Shown here in pieces: positions 8,234 to 15,357 of a stretch of DNA of 15,980 nucleotides. A model generated the notes under the pieces. It saw nothing but the letters and a program-made list of their open reading frames with translations. It was not told the DNA's origin and searched no databases. The translations under genes were made by a program, and so were the position numbers. Numbering within the stretch: the first letter of the stretch is position 1; every line of letters starts with the position of its first letter. The stretch is from positions 1-15,980 of the forward strand of contig CAZBYL010000050.1 of the NCBI GenBank assembly GCA_964496275.1, in the 5' to 3' direction. The stretch comes from CAZBYL01 sp964496275 (GTDB taxonomy: Bacteria > Synergistota > Synergistia > Synergistales > Synergistaceae).

Positions 8234-9118
8234 ATGGAGCGGAGTAAGCTTTATATGCTTTTGGGGGATTTGGCGGTTTTGTTGGTGGCTTTTATTTGGG
8301 GGGCTACCAATGTCGTTATACGGGACGCTCTTACGGGGATTACTCCGTTTTGGTTTTGCGCTTTGCGTTTTATTATCGGCTGGGCTACGGTTATGCTGCT
8401 GTTCGGAAGAAGAGCTGCGGCGATGCCGCGGAGGACTAAGCTTACCGGGGTTGCTATCGGGGCGGTTTTTATTTGCGCTTATTTGGTGGGAGCCGTGGCT
8501 TTGCTTTATACAACGGCGGGGAATCAGTCTTTTATTATTTCTATGTCTGTGGTTTTTGTGCCTCTCTCTGTGTGGTTTATGACAAGGCGTTTTCCCGGCT
8601 GGCATGTTGCCGCCTCCGTTGTGCTTTGTACGGCGGGAATGGCGGGGCTTATGCTTGACGGGAGTATGTCCGTGAATATCGGTGATGCTCTCTGTTTTGT
8701 CTCTATGCTTTTTGTTACGGCGTATATTCTTTTGGTGCAGAAGTATGTGGGAGGGGCCGACCCATGCGGGCTCTCTTGCTGGCAGGCATTGGGCGGTATG
8801 GTTCTCGCGGTTGCGGCCGCTTTGATTTTTGAGCCTGTCCCGAGCAATCTTGCCGCCGACGCGTGGCTGGCTATTATTTATTCCGCAACTATTGGCTTTG
8901 CGCTGACGCTTGTTTTGCAGACAGTGGCTCAGAAGTATACGAACGCGACTCATGTTGCCATTTTGCTTTCGACTTCGGGAGTTTTTGGCAGTATTCTCGG
9001 AGTTATTTTTATCGGCGAACCTATGACTTTCAGAATTTTTACGGCTTCGGCTCTGATTCTCGCGGGAGTGCTTATGGTTGAGGCATATCCTGCTTTGAGA
9101 AAGAAGAAGGGAGTCTGA
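8234..9118 (+). CDS. EamA/DMT-superfamily membrane transporter
   Basis: A 294-residue integral membrane protein with the ten-helix, two-repeat EamA layout. The first repeat carries the typical start LLVAFIWGATNVVIRD (about 14-29); the second starts near GDALCFVSMLFVTAYI and ends with a helix containing GVFGSILGVIFIGE and a basic tail (RKKKGV). Family members export or exchange amino acids, nucleotides or other small metabolites. The start was set at 8234, where GGGAG (8219-8223) lies 10 bases upstream; ATG 8183 lacks a ribosome site and ATG 8255 (GGAG 8241-8244) is a fair alternative. It converges on the MocR-type regulator with only 8 bases between the stop codons. Its nearness to that regulator and pdxS makes a vitamin B6 or amino acid cargo conceivable, but nothing in the sequence shows it. 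Confidence 0.88.
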   Translation: MERSKLYMLLGDLAVLLVAFIWGATNVVIRDALTGITPFWFCALRFIIGWATVMLLFGRRAAAMPRRTKLTGVAIGAVFICAYLVGAVALLYTTAGNQSFIISMSVVFVPLSVWFMTRRFPGWHVAASVVLCTAGMAGLMLDGSMSVNIGDALCFVSMLFVTAYILLVQKYVGGADPCGLSCWQALGGMVLAVAAALIFEPVPSNLAADAWLAIIYSATIGFALTLVLQTVAQKYTNATHVAILLSTSGVFGSILGVIFIGEPMTFRIFTASALILAGVLMVEAYPALRKKKGV

Positions 9119-9126
9119 GAGCCGTT

Positions 9127-10509
9127 TCAGATTCGCCACACTTCTTTCAGTTTTTCTATGCCGGGGCGTATTTTTTCAAAGGCTATCCCCGCAAATGACA
9201 GGCTGACTTTCGTTTTTCCGTTCTCACTGCGTGAGATTCTTTCCACTGCGATTCCATGTTCTGATGCAGACCTGAGAGCAGACTCTTCGCTCATGGGCAG
9301 GTTTAGTGTTATGGATACGGATATTGATGTTTCATAGAGAACAGCTGAGGCTCCCTTCCCAAATACGGACGAGACAGCGGAGAGTATTTCCGCCGCTTTG
9401 GCTCTGTACACTTTGCGGCTTCTCTTTATGTGGCGTTCCAAGCAGCCGCCTGTTATGTATTCCGCAAGTGCAAGCTGTTCTATTTTGCTTGATGTCTGGT
9501 TGTATAGCCTTGTGTCGGAGACGGCTCTCTCTGCCAGTTCCGCAGGGAGGACCATGTATGCTATGCGCACGGACGGAAGGAGAAGGCGTGAGAAGCTGCC
9601 TATGTATATCACTTTTTCCTGCGATTTGCCTTGCAGAGCCGGTACTGTGCGCGACACGTAGCGAAGTTCGCCGTTGTAGTCGTCTTCCAGTATGTATCTG
9701 TTGTTTTGTTCCGCCCATGCGAGGAGAGCGGCTCTTCTGCCTGCAAGCTTGTGAAGAGAGGTTTGCGGCATGTTTGAGGTTATGTCCGCAAAGAGTTCGC
9801 ACTCCGAGCGATCAAGTTTTTCTTTCAGAGTGTCGTTGTCTCTTTCTATTTTTTCTATATTCCATCCGAAGTCGCTGAAAATCTGCTCTCCCTGCACAAA
9901 GCCCGGTGTTTCTATGGCGGCGCGTCCCCGTCCCAGCACACGGCATAGTGAGGCAAGGAGCTGTTGAGTTCCTGACGCAACGACTATCCTCTCGGGAGAG
10001 GCAACTACTCCTCTCGAGGTGAGACAGTAACTTACAAGCGCACGGCGCAGCGCGGGCTCACCCTGCGGATCTCCTTGCGATATTATTTCTTTCTGTTTTC
10101 CAAGTGCCGTTCGGAGGTGTTTTCTCCACATGGTTATGTCTGCGGCTCCGCTGTCTACGCTTCCGGAACCGAAGTCATACTCCACCGGTATGTGTAGCTG
10201 CGCTTCCCCCATTTTGTATTCATCTCTTTCTCCGCGTGCGGACGTTGCGACAAAGAAGCCGCTCTTCGGCCTGCTTTCTATGTAGCCGTCTATTTGCAGT
10301 TTGATGTATGCGTTTTCGACGGGAGACCTGCTGACGGAGAGTTCCTTTGCCAGCTCGCGAATGGAGGGAATGCGGCTTCCCTCGTCAATTATTCCGTCCG
10401 AGAGGGCAAAGGCTATGGAGTCATAAATCTGCCTCCACAGAGCTTTCTCCGATGATGTGTCCACACTTACAAAGTTATTCAGCAAGGTATCCTCTCCCCA
10501 AACTGTCAT
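9127..10509 (-). CDS. MocR-type regulator: GntR winged helix fused to an aminotransferase-like domain lacking the PLP lysine
   Basis: A 460-residue fusion. Residues 20-90 are a GntR winged helix (RIPSIRELAKELSVSRSPVENAY at 46-68 in outline), and 110-460 a fold type I aminotransferase-like domain with GDPQGEPALRRAL (146-158), SPERIVVASGTQQ (171-183) and EDDYNGELRY (275-284). MocR regulators bind PLP on the lysine of a GTFSK motif; here it is GSFSR, with Arg308 encoded by CGC (9586-9588). The usual TPxHQ-PTG loop is also altered (SNMPQTSLHKLAG). The ATG at 10509 lacks a ribosome site and overlaps a TATAAT (10508-10513); TTG at 10485, after GGGGAGAGG, is a serious alternative start. It is divergent from pdxS, as PdxR activators of PLP synthesis often are, so it likely controls pdxS. 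Whether it senses PLP non-covalently is open. Confidence 0.9.
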   Translation of the reverse strand: MTVWGEDTLLNNFVSVDTSSEKALWRQIYDSIAFALSDGIIDEGSRIPSIRELAKELSVSRSPVENAYIKLQIDGYIESRPKSGFFVATSARGERDEYKMGEAQLHIPVEYDFGSGSVDSGAADITMWRKHLRTALGKQKEIISQGDPQGEPALRRALVSYCLTSRGVVASPERIVVASGTQQLLASLCRVLGRGRAAIETPGFVQGEQIFSDFGWNIEKIERDNDTLKEKLDRSECELFADITSNMPQTSLHKLAGRRAALLAWAEQNNRYILEDDYNGELRYVSRTVPALQGKSQEKVIYIGSFSRLLLPSVRIAYMVLPAELAERAVSDTRLYNQTSSKIEQLALAEYITGGCLERHIKRSRKVYRAKAAEILSAVSSVFGKGASAVLYETSISVSITLNLPMSEESALRSASEHGIAVERISRSENGKTKVSLSFAGIAFEKIRPGIEKLKEVWRI

Positions 10510-10605
10510 TATAAAATATTAAAAAACTGTCCATTGTTGGAATGACAATTTCGATATATAACTATAGCGCACCCGGGCAGCCTGCACAATAGGAGAGAAA
10601 TAGAT
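10510..10605. promoter_or_regulatory. Divergent regulator/pdxS promoter region
   Basis: Ninety-six bases separate the two divergent starts. For pdxS, TTGTTG (10534-10539) and TATAAC (10557-10562) are spaced 17 bases. For the regulator, TATAAT lies at 10508-10513 on the minus strand. Between them is an imperfect inverted repeat, TGTCCATT-gttgg-AATGACA (10528-10547), which overlaps the pdxS -35 and is a plausible binding site for the regulator. The pdxS ribosome site is AGGAG at 10591-10595. Confidence 0.45.
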
Positions 10606-11484
10606 ATGATTTTTACGGAAGCAATGAAGAAAAGAGTGGATTTCGCATACGGACTTAAGGGCGGAGTTATTATGGATGTAACTACGCCGGAACAGGCAAA
10701 AATCGCCGAAGCAGCCGGAGCCTGCGCGGTTATGGCTCTTGAGAGGATACCGGCCGATATCAGAGCTGCGGGCGGTGTTTCGAGAATGAGTGACCCGAAG
10801 ATGATTCGCGGGATTCAAGAGGCTGTTTCTATTCCAGTTATGGCGAAGTGCCGCCTCGGACATTTTGCTGAGGCTAGGATTCTTGAGGCTATAAAGATAG
10901 ATTGTGTGGACGAGAGCGAGGTTTTGAGCCCTGCTGATGACACGTATCACATAGACAAGAAGATTTTTACGTGCCCCTTTGTATGCGGAGCCAGAAACCT
11001 CGGAGAGGCATTGAGGCGCGTGTCGGAAGGCGCTGCGATGCTTCGCACAAAGGGCGAGGCGGGAACGGGCGATGTTGTTCAGGCGGTGCGCCACATGAGA
11101 GCGATGAACGCAGAGATACAGCGCATATCGGCAATGAGGGAGGACGAGCTTTATGAAGCGGCAAAGGAGCTTCAGGTGCCGACAGACCTTCTCTCCTATG
11201 TCCGCGAGAATAAGAGACTTCCCGTCGTAAACTTCGCAGCGGGCGGCGTAGCTACTCCCGCAGACGCAGCTCTCATGATGATGCTCGGTGCGGACGGTGT
11301 GTTTGTCGGAAGCGGAATTTTCAAGTCCGGCTCTCCCGCCAAGCGTGCGAAAGCAATTGTGACCGCAGTAGCAAATTATACAAACGCGGCGCTTCTTGCA
11401 GAGATTTCGGAAGATTTGGGAGAAGCTATGGTCGGACTCAACGAGAGCGAAGTCAAAGTTCTTATGGCGGAGCGCGGAAAATAG
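10606..11484 (+). CDS. pdxS: Pyridoxal 5'-phosphate synthase, synthase subunit PdxS
   Basis: A 292-residue TIM-barrel enzyme making PLP from ribose 5-phosphate, glyceraldehyde 3-phosphate and ammonia (the DXP-independent route). Catalytic residues fall at the expected numbers: Asp24 in GGVIMDV, Lys81 in VMAKCRLGHF and Lys149 in LRTKGEAGTG. The phosphate-binding AAGGVATPADA and GADGVFVGSGIFKSG motifs are intact, and the length matches the family (about 290-295). The ammonia is normally supplied by the glutaminase PdxT, often encoded just downstream; here a terminator follows directly and no pdxT is present in the window. It is divergent from the MocR-type regulator. Identification is essentially certain. 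Confidence 0.98.
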   Translation: MIFTEAMKKRVDFAYGLKGGVIMDVTTPEQAKIAEAAGACAVMALERIPADIRAAGGVSRMSDPKMIRGIQEAVSIPVMAKCRLGHFAEARILEAIKIDCVDESEVLSPADDTYHIDKKIFTCPFVCGARNLGEALRRVSEGAAMLRTKGEAGTGDVVQAVRHMRAMNAEIQRISAMREDELYEAAKELQVPTDLLSYVRENKRLPVVNFAAGGVATPADAALMMMLGADGVFVGSGIFKSGSPAKRAKAIVTAVANYTNAALLAEISEDLGEAMVGLNESEVKVLMAERGK

Positions 11485-11515
11485 AGCGGACATGCGGAAA
11501 TATCACGGAAGACGC

Positions 11516-11545
11516 CGGGCGGAGCAATCCGCCCGCTTTTTGTTT
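11516..11545 (+). terminator. Intrinsic terminator of pdxS
   Basis: A GC-rich 8-bp stem, CGGGCGGA (11516-11523) and TCCGCCCG (11528-11535), with the tetraloop GCAA, followed by CTTTTTGTTT. It lies 31 bases past the pdxS stop and ends the transcript before any pdxT-like gene. Confidence 0.9.
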
Positions 11546-11691
11546 CCACAGACATAAGGCGCTTTTCACCCCGGTGTATTACCCGCCCGACACTTTCGGT
11601 TGTAAACATTTCCCTGTGATTATAGGCCCTCTTGCCTACAGATCTTCCCGCTTCATGATTGACGGAGCTCTTCCCTCTCCCACAATCGGTG

Positions 11692-11750
11692 TATAATTCT
11701 TTGTAAGCACATACTGCGGTAATTTGAGAGCCATATAATATGTTAAGGAG
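11692..11750 (+). promoter_or_regulatory. Candidate promoter elements and ribosome site of the flavoprotein gene
   Basis: Two perfect TATAAT hexamers (11692-11697 and 11734-11739) precede the gene, but neither has a good -35 at 17 bases; a TTGACG at 11659-11664 is too far from the first. AAGGAG at 11745-11750 lies 11 bases before the ATG. Confidence 0.3.
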
Positions 11751-11761
11751 ATGTTCTGCTT

Positions 11762-12325
11762 ATGGAGGAGAAAAAGATTCTTACAATACTTCTCGGAAGT
11801 CCGCGGGCAGGGGGTAATACCGAAGCATTGGCGGACGCTCTGGCGCGCGGAGCTGAGGGACGGGGATATGAAATACGCAAAGTTCGGCTTTCGGCAATGA
11901 AACTGAATGGCTGTATCGATTGCCGCAAGTGTTGGAGCACCGGCACACCATGCGTGCAGAAAGATGATATGGACAAGGTGTACGCAGATATCGAAGCTGC
12001 ATCGGTGATAGCTTTTGCCTCGCCGCTCTACTACTATTCTTGGTCTGCACAGATAAAACCTGTGTGGGACAGGTCGCTTCCGTTTTATATGCCGGGTGCT
12101 GCGCGTACAATCACAGGCAAGAAGGCGATCCTTCTGGCAGCGGCGGGAGACAAAGCAGAGTCAAAATTTGAGGGAATGACAGCATCTTTTAAGAACTCTG
12201 CCGAGTTTATGGGATTTGAAATTGCTGGAATTGTGTGCGCTCCCGGAATGTATGTAAAGGGAGATATAGAGTCAAAGGGAGAGAGCTATCTCGCAGAAGC
12301 GGAAGCGCTCGGAAGCAGACTTTAA
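11762..12325 (+). CDS. Flavodoxin-fold NAD(P)H-dependent oxidoreductase / iron-sulfur flavoprotein-like
   Basis: A 187-residue cytoplasmic flavoprotein. The FMN phosphate loop is GSPRAGGNTEALA (12-24) after the first beta strand, and SPLYYYSWSAQIKPVWDR (87-104) is the second flavin-contact loop typical of the NADPH-dependent FMN reductase family. A cysteine cluster C51-x2-C54-x2-C57-x6-C64 followed by DDM (68-70) resembles the compact 4Fe-4S ligand motif of archaeal/anaerobe iron-sulfur flavoproteins (Isf), so an iron-sulfur centre and one- or two-electron transfer to an unknown acceptor are plausible. It appears to be a single-gene unit, with the pdxS terminator upstream and a strong hairpin downstream. 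The physiological substrate cannot be told from sequence. Confidence 0.85.
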   Translation: MEEKKILTILLGSPRAGGNTEALADALARGAEGRGYEIRKVRLSAMKLNGCIDCRKCWSTGTPCVQKDDMDKVYADIEAASVIAFASPLYYYSWSAQIKPVWDRSLPFYMPGAARTITGKKAILLAAAGDKAESKFEGMTASFKNSAEFMGFEIAGIVCAPGMYVKGDIESKGESYLAEAEALGSRL

Positions 12326-12350
12326 CGGCAGCGATTCACTAACATAGATA

Positions 12351-12392
12351 ACAGCCCGAGCCGCCCTTAAGTTTCCCAGCGGCTCGGGCTGT
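12351..12392. terminator. Strong hairpin between convergent genes, probable bidirectional terminator (hairpin repeat copy 1)
   Basis: A perfect 14-bp stem, ACAGCCCGAGCCGC (12351-12364) with GCGGCTCGGGCTGT (12379-12392), and a 14-base loop. It sits between the flavoprotein stop (+) and the ATPase stop (-). The T-run is weak on both sides. Its core (12357-12386) is nearly identical to a second hairpin at 13800-13829. Confidence 0.65.
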
Positions 12393-12436
12393 GCATTTGG
12401 CGGCTTTGCCTAAACCCGCTGTTAGTTCCTCATATT

Positions 12437-13636
12437 TTATGACGGACTGTCCAGCAGCCAATCCAGAACATTTATCTGCTTTATGCCGTTGTAGGATGTC
12501 TTGGGAGTATAGTCCATTGTCAGGAGATATTTGGGGTTGTGGTCTTTAATGGAATCCAACGGAGCCAGCTCGCGCTTGAGTGTCTGCTCTTCCATCACTG
12601 TCTGTGACACTTGGTAGTATTCACACCCTTCGGCTCCTATCGCGATAAAATCGACTTCGGCAGTTCCGATTTTTCCTATATACACTTCATAGCCCCTTCT
12701 CAAAAGTTCCAGATATACGACATTCTCAAGGATGTGCCCCATGTCCGCGCCTTTGGTTCCCAGAATAAAGTAGCGCAGGCCGATATCCGCGGCGTAGTAT
12801 TTATACCCTGTTGCAAGATACTGTTTTCCCTTTATATCGTATCTGCCTGCCTTGTAAAATATGAAGCTTTCCGCAAGAGCGCAAAGATAATTTTCCACAC
12901 TCGGCACGCTGATTTTTCTTCCCGCAGAGGTCATTTGATTGGCTATTTTTGTAGACGACGTCGTGTTCCCTATGTTGTCGAATATAAATTCCGAGACACT
13001 TTCGAGCATGGCTGTGTCTGTTATTTTTTTTCTTATTGCGATATCTTTAACCAAAATTGTATTATAAATACCCTCAAGATATGCTCTGATATCCCGACTC
13101 CTCGTAAGTTCAAGCGCACCGGGGAAGGAGCTGTTTTGCAGGTAATTTCTGTAAAGCTCAGGCAGATTGCCGTTGTTTGGGTAAGCGGATACATATTCCT
13201 TAAATGAAAGGGGCAGCATTTTTATTTCGACATACCGCCCTGAAAGCAGAGTTGCCAACTCTCCCGAAAGTAAAAAAGCATTGGAACCTGTTATGTACAA
13301 ATCAACATTTTTTTTTGCATAAAGCCAGTCAACCGCCTCTTGAAAGTTTTCAGCCTGTTGAACTTCATCCAGAAAGACATAATTTTTCCCGTCGGCTGTC
13401 AATTTGCTTTCCACATATTTATACAGAGTTTCCGCTGTGCGAATATTGCGATGGTCGCCATCTTCTAAATTTGCCGTTATTATTTGCGCGTCCGATATAC
13501 CGATAGACCTCAGATAATTTTGAAACAGCTCAAACATCGTGGATTTTCCGCATCTGCGGATTCCCGTCACGACTTTTATCAAGTTCTTGTCCTTAAAGTT
13601 TATTAGGTCATTGAGATATTCCTGTCTATCAACCAT
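12437..13636 (-). CDS. AAA+ ATPase with DUF4143 C-terminal domain
   Basis: A 399-residue ATPase of the COG1373 type. Walker A is GIRRCGKST (25-33), Walker B YVFLDE (86-91), and the sensor-like strand YITGSNA (114-120) is followed by LLSGELATLLSGR. The C-terminal DUF4143 part has the nuclease-like order ENVVYLELLRRGYEVY (304-319), EVDF (327-330) and YYQVS (340-344); the last strand has QVS where a catalytic EVK would be, so nuclease activity is doubtful. Function of these widespread, patchily distributed ATPases is poorly known. The ATG at 13636 is preceded by GGGGGTGA. It stands alone between the flavoprotein and glutamine synthetase genes, flanked by matching hairpins and with a large palindrome at its promoter, which suggests an autonomous, perhaps acquired, unit. 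Confidence 0.92.
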   Translation of the reverse strand: MVDRQEYLNDLINFKDKNLIKVVTGIRRCGKSTMFELFQNYLRSIGISDAQIITANLEDGDHRNIRTAETLYKYVESKLTADGKNYVFLDEVQQAENFQEAVDWLYAKKNVDLYITGSNAFLLSGELATLLSGRYVEIKMLPLSFKEYVSAYPNNGNLPELYRNYLQNSSFPGALELTRSRDIRAYLEGIYNTILVKDIAIRKKITDTAMLESVSEFIFDNIGNTTSSTKIANQMTSAGRKISVPSVENYLCALAESFIFYKAGRYDIKGKQYLATGYKYYAADIGLRYFILGTKGADMGHILENVVYLELLRRGYEVYIGKIGTAEVDFIAIGAEGCEYYQVSQTVMEEQTLKRELAPLDSIKDHNPKYLLTMDYTPKTSYNGIKQINVLDWLLDSPS

Positions 13637-13663
13637 GAGATCACCCCCAAAATTTGTAATTTG

Positions 13664-13760
13664 ATTTTAGCATAAATCCCCTGAAATATAAAGTTTGTAA
13701 AATATATTTTATAAACTTTATATTTTTAGAATGTTTGATAATTATATTTTACAAACTATA
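13664..13760 (-). promoter_or_regulatory. Promoter and AT-rich palindromic operator of the ATPase gene
   Basis: On the minus strand an extended -10 (TGC-TAAAAT, 13664-13672) lies 17 bases from a -35-like TTTATA (13687-13692). The -35 is inside a 42-bp palindrome (arms 13684-13704 and 13705-13725, one G.T mismatch, no loop). A further half-site, TATTTTACAAACT, occurs at 13745-13757. This layout suits repression or autoregulation by a dimeric protein. Confidence 0.5.
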
Positions 13761-13798
13761 CAGAGCGAGTAATGAGGGAGCATCTGTTCGGATATGAT

Positions 13799-13830
13799 AC
13801 GAGCCGCCTTTAAGTTTCAGGGCGGCTCGT
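13799..13830. terminator. Hairpin downstream of glutamine synthetase (hairpin repeat copy 2)
   Basis: A 10-bp stem, ACGAGCCGCC (13799-13808) with GGCGGCTCGT (13821-13830), and a 12-base loop. It lies 16 bases past the glutamine synthetase stop, which fits a terminator for that gene, yet the T-run (TTTTGTTCCGTTTGTTTTT) is on the + strand side. Its core matches the hairpin at 12357-12386 at 26 of 30 positions. Confidence 0.6.
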
Positions 13831-13846
13831 TTTGTTCCGTTTGTTT

Positions 13847-15199
13847 TTAGAAGTAGAGTTCGTATTCCTGCGGGGTTGGTGCGTTGTAGATGTATTCGGC
13901 TTCCGCTCTTTTTGCCTTTATCCAGAGTTCGAGGAGTTTCGGCGGGAATGCGGGAGCTAGGTATTCATGGTCTTTTTCCAGCCCGTTGAGCACCAAGTTC
14001 AGGTTCAAGGGGAAGGTCAGTTCGTCTTTGGCGTCCTGGCTCTGGTATCCGAGTGCGACCGGGTCCATATTTTTCACTATGCCGTCGGCACCTGCGAGTA
14101 TCATTGCCGCGAGGAAGAAGTAGGTGTTTGCCGAAGCGTCTCCCGTACGGTATTCGACACGAGTTTCTTCTTTTTTGACGTATCCGGGGATTCTGACAGC
14201 AGCGGCTCGTGAGCCTTTTGCAAAGGTTGCGCTTACGGGAGCTTCATAGCCGTGTACGAGGCGGCGGAAGCTGTTTGTGCTGGGGCATCCAAAGGCAAGC
14301 AGGCTTCCAGTGAGGCTGTGACAGAGCATCCCCGCCGTGTAACTGAGCCCCTCTTTTGAGAGGTTGAAGAGCTCTGTTCCTGGGAATATTGATTTGCCCT
14401 CTTTTTCAAGGAACTGGTGTACGTGCATTCCGTTTCCGGGCATTTTGTAGAGCGGCTTCGGCATGAATGTGACGCAGAGGCCCATTTCGTCCGCGACCTG
14501 TTTCACTATCCATTTTGCCAAGGAGACCTGGTCTCCGGCGCGTTCCATGTCCATAAAATCAAGTTCTATTTCAAGCTGTGATATTGCAACTTCGTGGTGG
14601 TGGTACTTTACGGGTATGCCGAGTATTTCCATGAGATGCACTGTTTCGTTGCGGAAGTCGAGGTATTTGTCTTCCGGCGGCATACGGTGATACGCCTTGT
14701 GCGGGTCTACGCGGGGGGCTTCTCTGTAGCCTTCGCCGAGTCCCTCGGAAGACATGACTCTGTAAGATGAGTGGTCGGGCGCCGTTGAGTATTCGACATC
14801 TTCAAAAGCGTAGTATTCAAGTTCCACAAGGACTTTGGCCGTGTCGGCAATACCCTTTTCGCGGAGGAATTTTTGCGCGTTTCTTATTACATTTCTGGGA
14901 TATTGGTCAAATGTTTCGCGTTCTGTTGAGACTACATCACAGAGGACGTTGAGCATTTTGTATTCTCCTCGGATTTCGTAGAACGCAGTGGACATATCCG
15001 GGATTGCGACCATGTCTGAGTTGTTTACTTTTGCATAGCCGTAGTTTGAGGCATCGAATCCGATACCTTCGGCAAGGATCTTCTCTGTAACGTACGCGTG
15101 AGGAAGTGAGACACTGCGAATGTTGCCGGCAATATCAACCATCAGAAAATTAAGAAAATCTGCTTCTTCAATTCTGCAGTTAAAACGCTGAAGCTCCAT
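13847..15199 (-). CDS. glnA: Glutamine synthetase family protein (type I-like, divergent)
   Basis: A 450-residue glutamine synthetase, which makes glutamine from glutamate, ammonia and ATP. Metal and substrate residues are largely conserved: ELE (126-128), HHEVA with Glu203 and Glu210, GNGMHVH (His259, His261), RRLVHGYEAPV (312-322, flap Glu319), Arg331, RIP (336-338) and VEYR (348-351). Departures from typical enzymes: FDASNY (48-53), where the ammonium-site motif is normally FDGSS; EVAISQLE in place of EVAPGQ-E; KGSR in place of NRS; and ANTY in place of ANPY. No adenylylation-type tyrosine motif was recognised. The start was set at 15199 because GGGGG (about 15208-15213) precedes it by 8 bases, while the upstream ATG at 15214 has no ribosome site. 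A divergent paralogue ligating another amine is possible, but ordinary GlnA is the simplest reading. Confidence 0.9.
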   Translation of the reverse strand: MELQRFNCRIEEADFLNFLMVDIAGNIRSVSLPHAYVTEKILAEGIGFDASNYGYAKVNNSDMVAIPDMSTAFYEIRGEYKMLNVLCDVVSTERETFDQYPRNVIRNAQKFLREKGIADTAKVLVELEYYAFEDVEYSTAPDHSSYRVMSSEGLGEGYREAPRVDPHKAYHRMPPEDKYLDFRNETVHLMEILGIPVKYHHHEVAISQLEIELDFMDMERAGDQVSLAKWIVKQVADEMGLCVTFMPKPLYKMPGNGMHVHQFLEKEGKSIFPGTELFNLSKEGLSYTAGMLCHSLTGSLLAFGCPSTNSFRRLVHGYEAPVSATFAKGSRAAAVRIPGYVKKEETRVEYRTGDASANTYFFLAAMILAGADGIVKNMDPVALGYQSQDAKDELTFPLNLNLVLNGLEKDHEYLAPAFPPKLLELWIKAKRAEAEYIYNAPTPQEYELYF

Positions 15200-15239
15200 A
15201 TAACAGACCCCCATATATATTTTTTGTTGCTGTTCGATA

Positions 15240-15268
15240 AGTTTATCATGCTAAGTATGTGATAACAA
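15240..15268 (-). promoter_or_regulatory. Candidate promoter of the glutamine synthetase gene
   Basis: On the minus strand TTGTTA (15263-15268) is followed after 17 bases by TAAACT (15240-15245), preceded by TGA as an extended -10. It lies about 40 bases before the chosen start codon. Confidence 0.4.
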
Positions 15269-15357
15269 GAGTTTCTTTCCATTAGCATAAAAACACAAAA
15301 CACACATAAATAAAAAAGTCTGTCTCAAATATGAGTTTTTATTATGGCTCCGTTCTT

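Noticed and set aside
8204..9139. 311-codon open frame antisense to the EamA gene
   Set aside because: It exactly shadows a clear membrane-protein gene, and its product is an implausible mix of Ser, Arg, Asn and Lys from reading hydrophobic codons backwards.
10519..11493. 324-codon open frame antisense to pdxS
   Set aside because: PdxS on the other strand is unmistakable; the antisense product is rich in Cys, His and Arg with no domain.
15290..15357. Terminator for the gspF-like gene
   Set aside because: Only a 4-bp stem (CTCA/TGAG near 15324-15335) is present; T-runs exist on both strands, but the stem is too weak to call.
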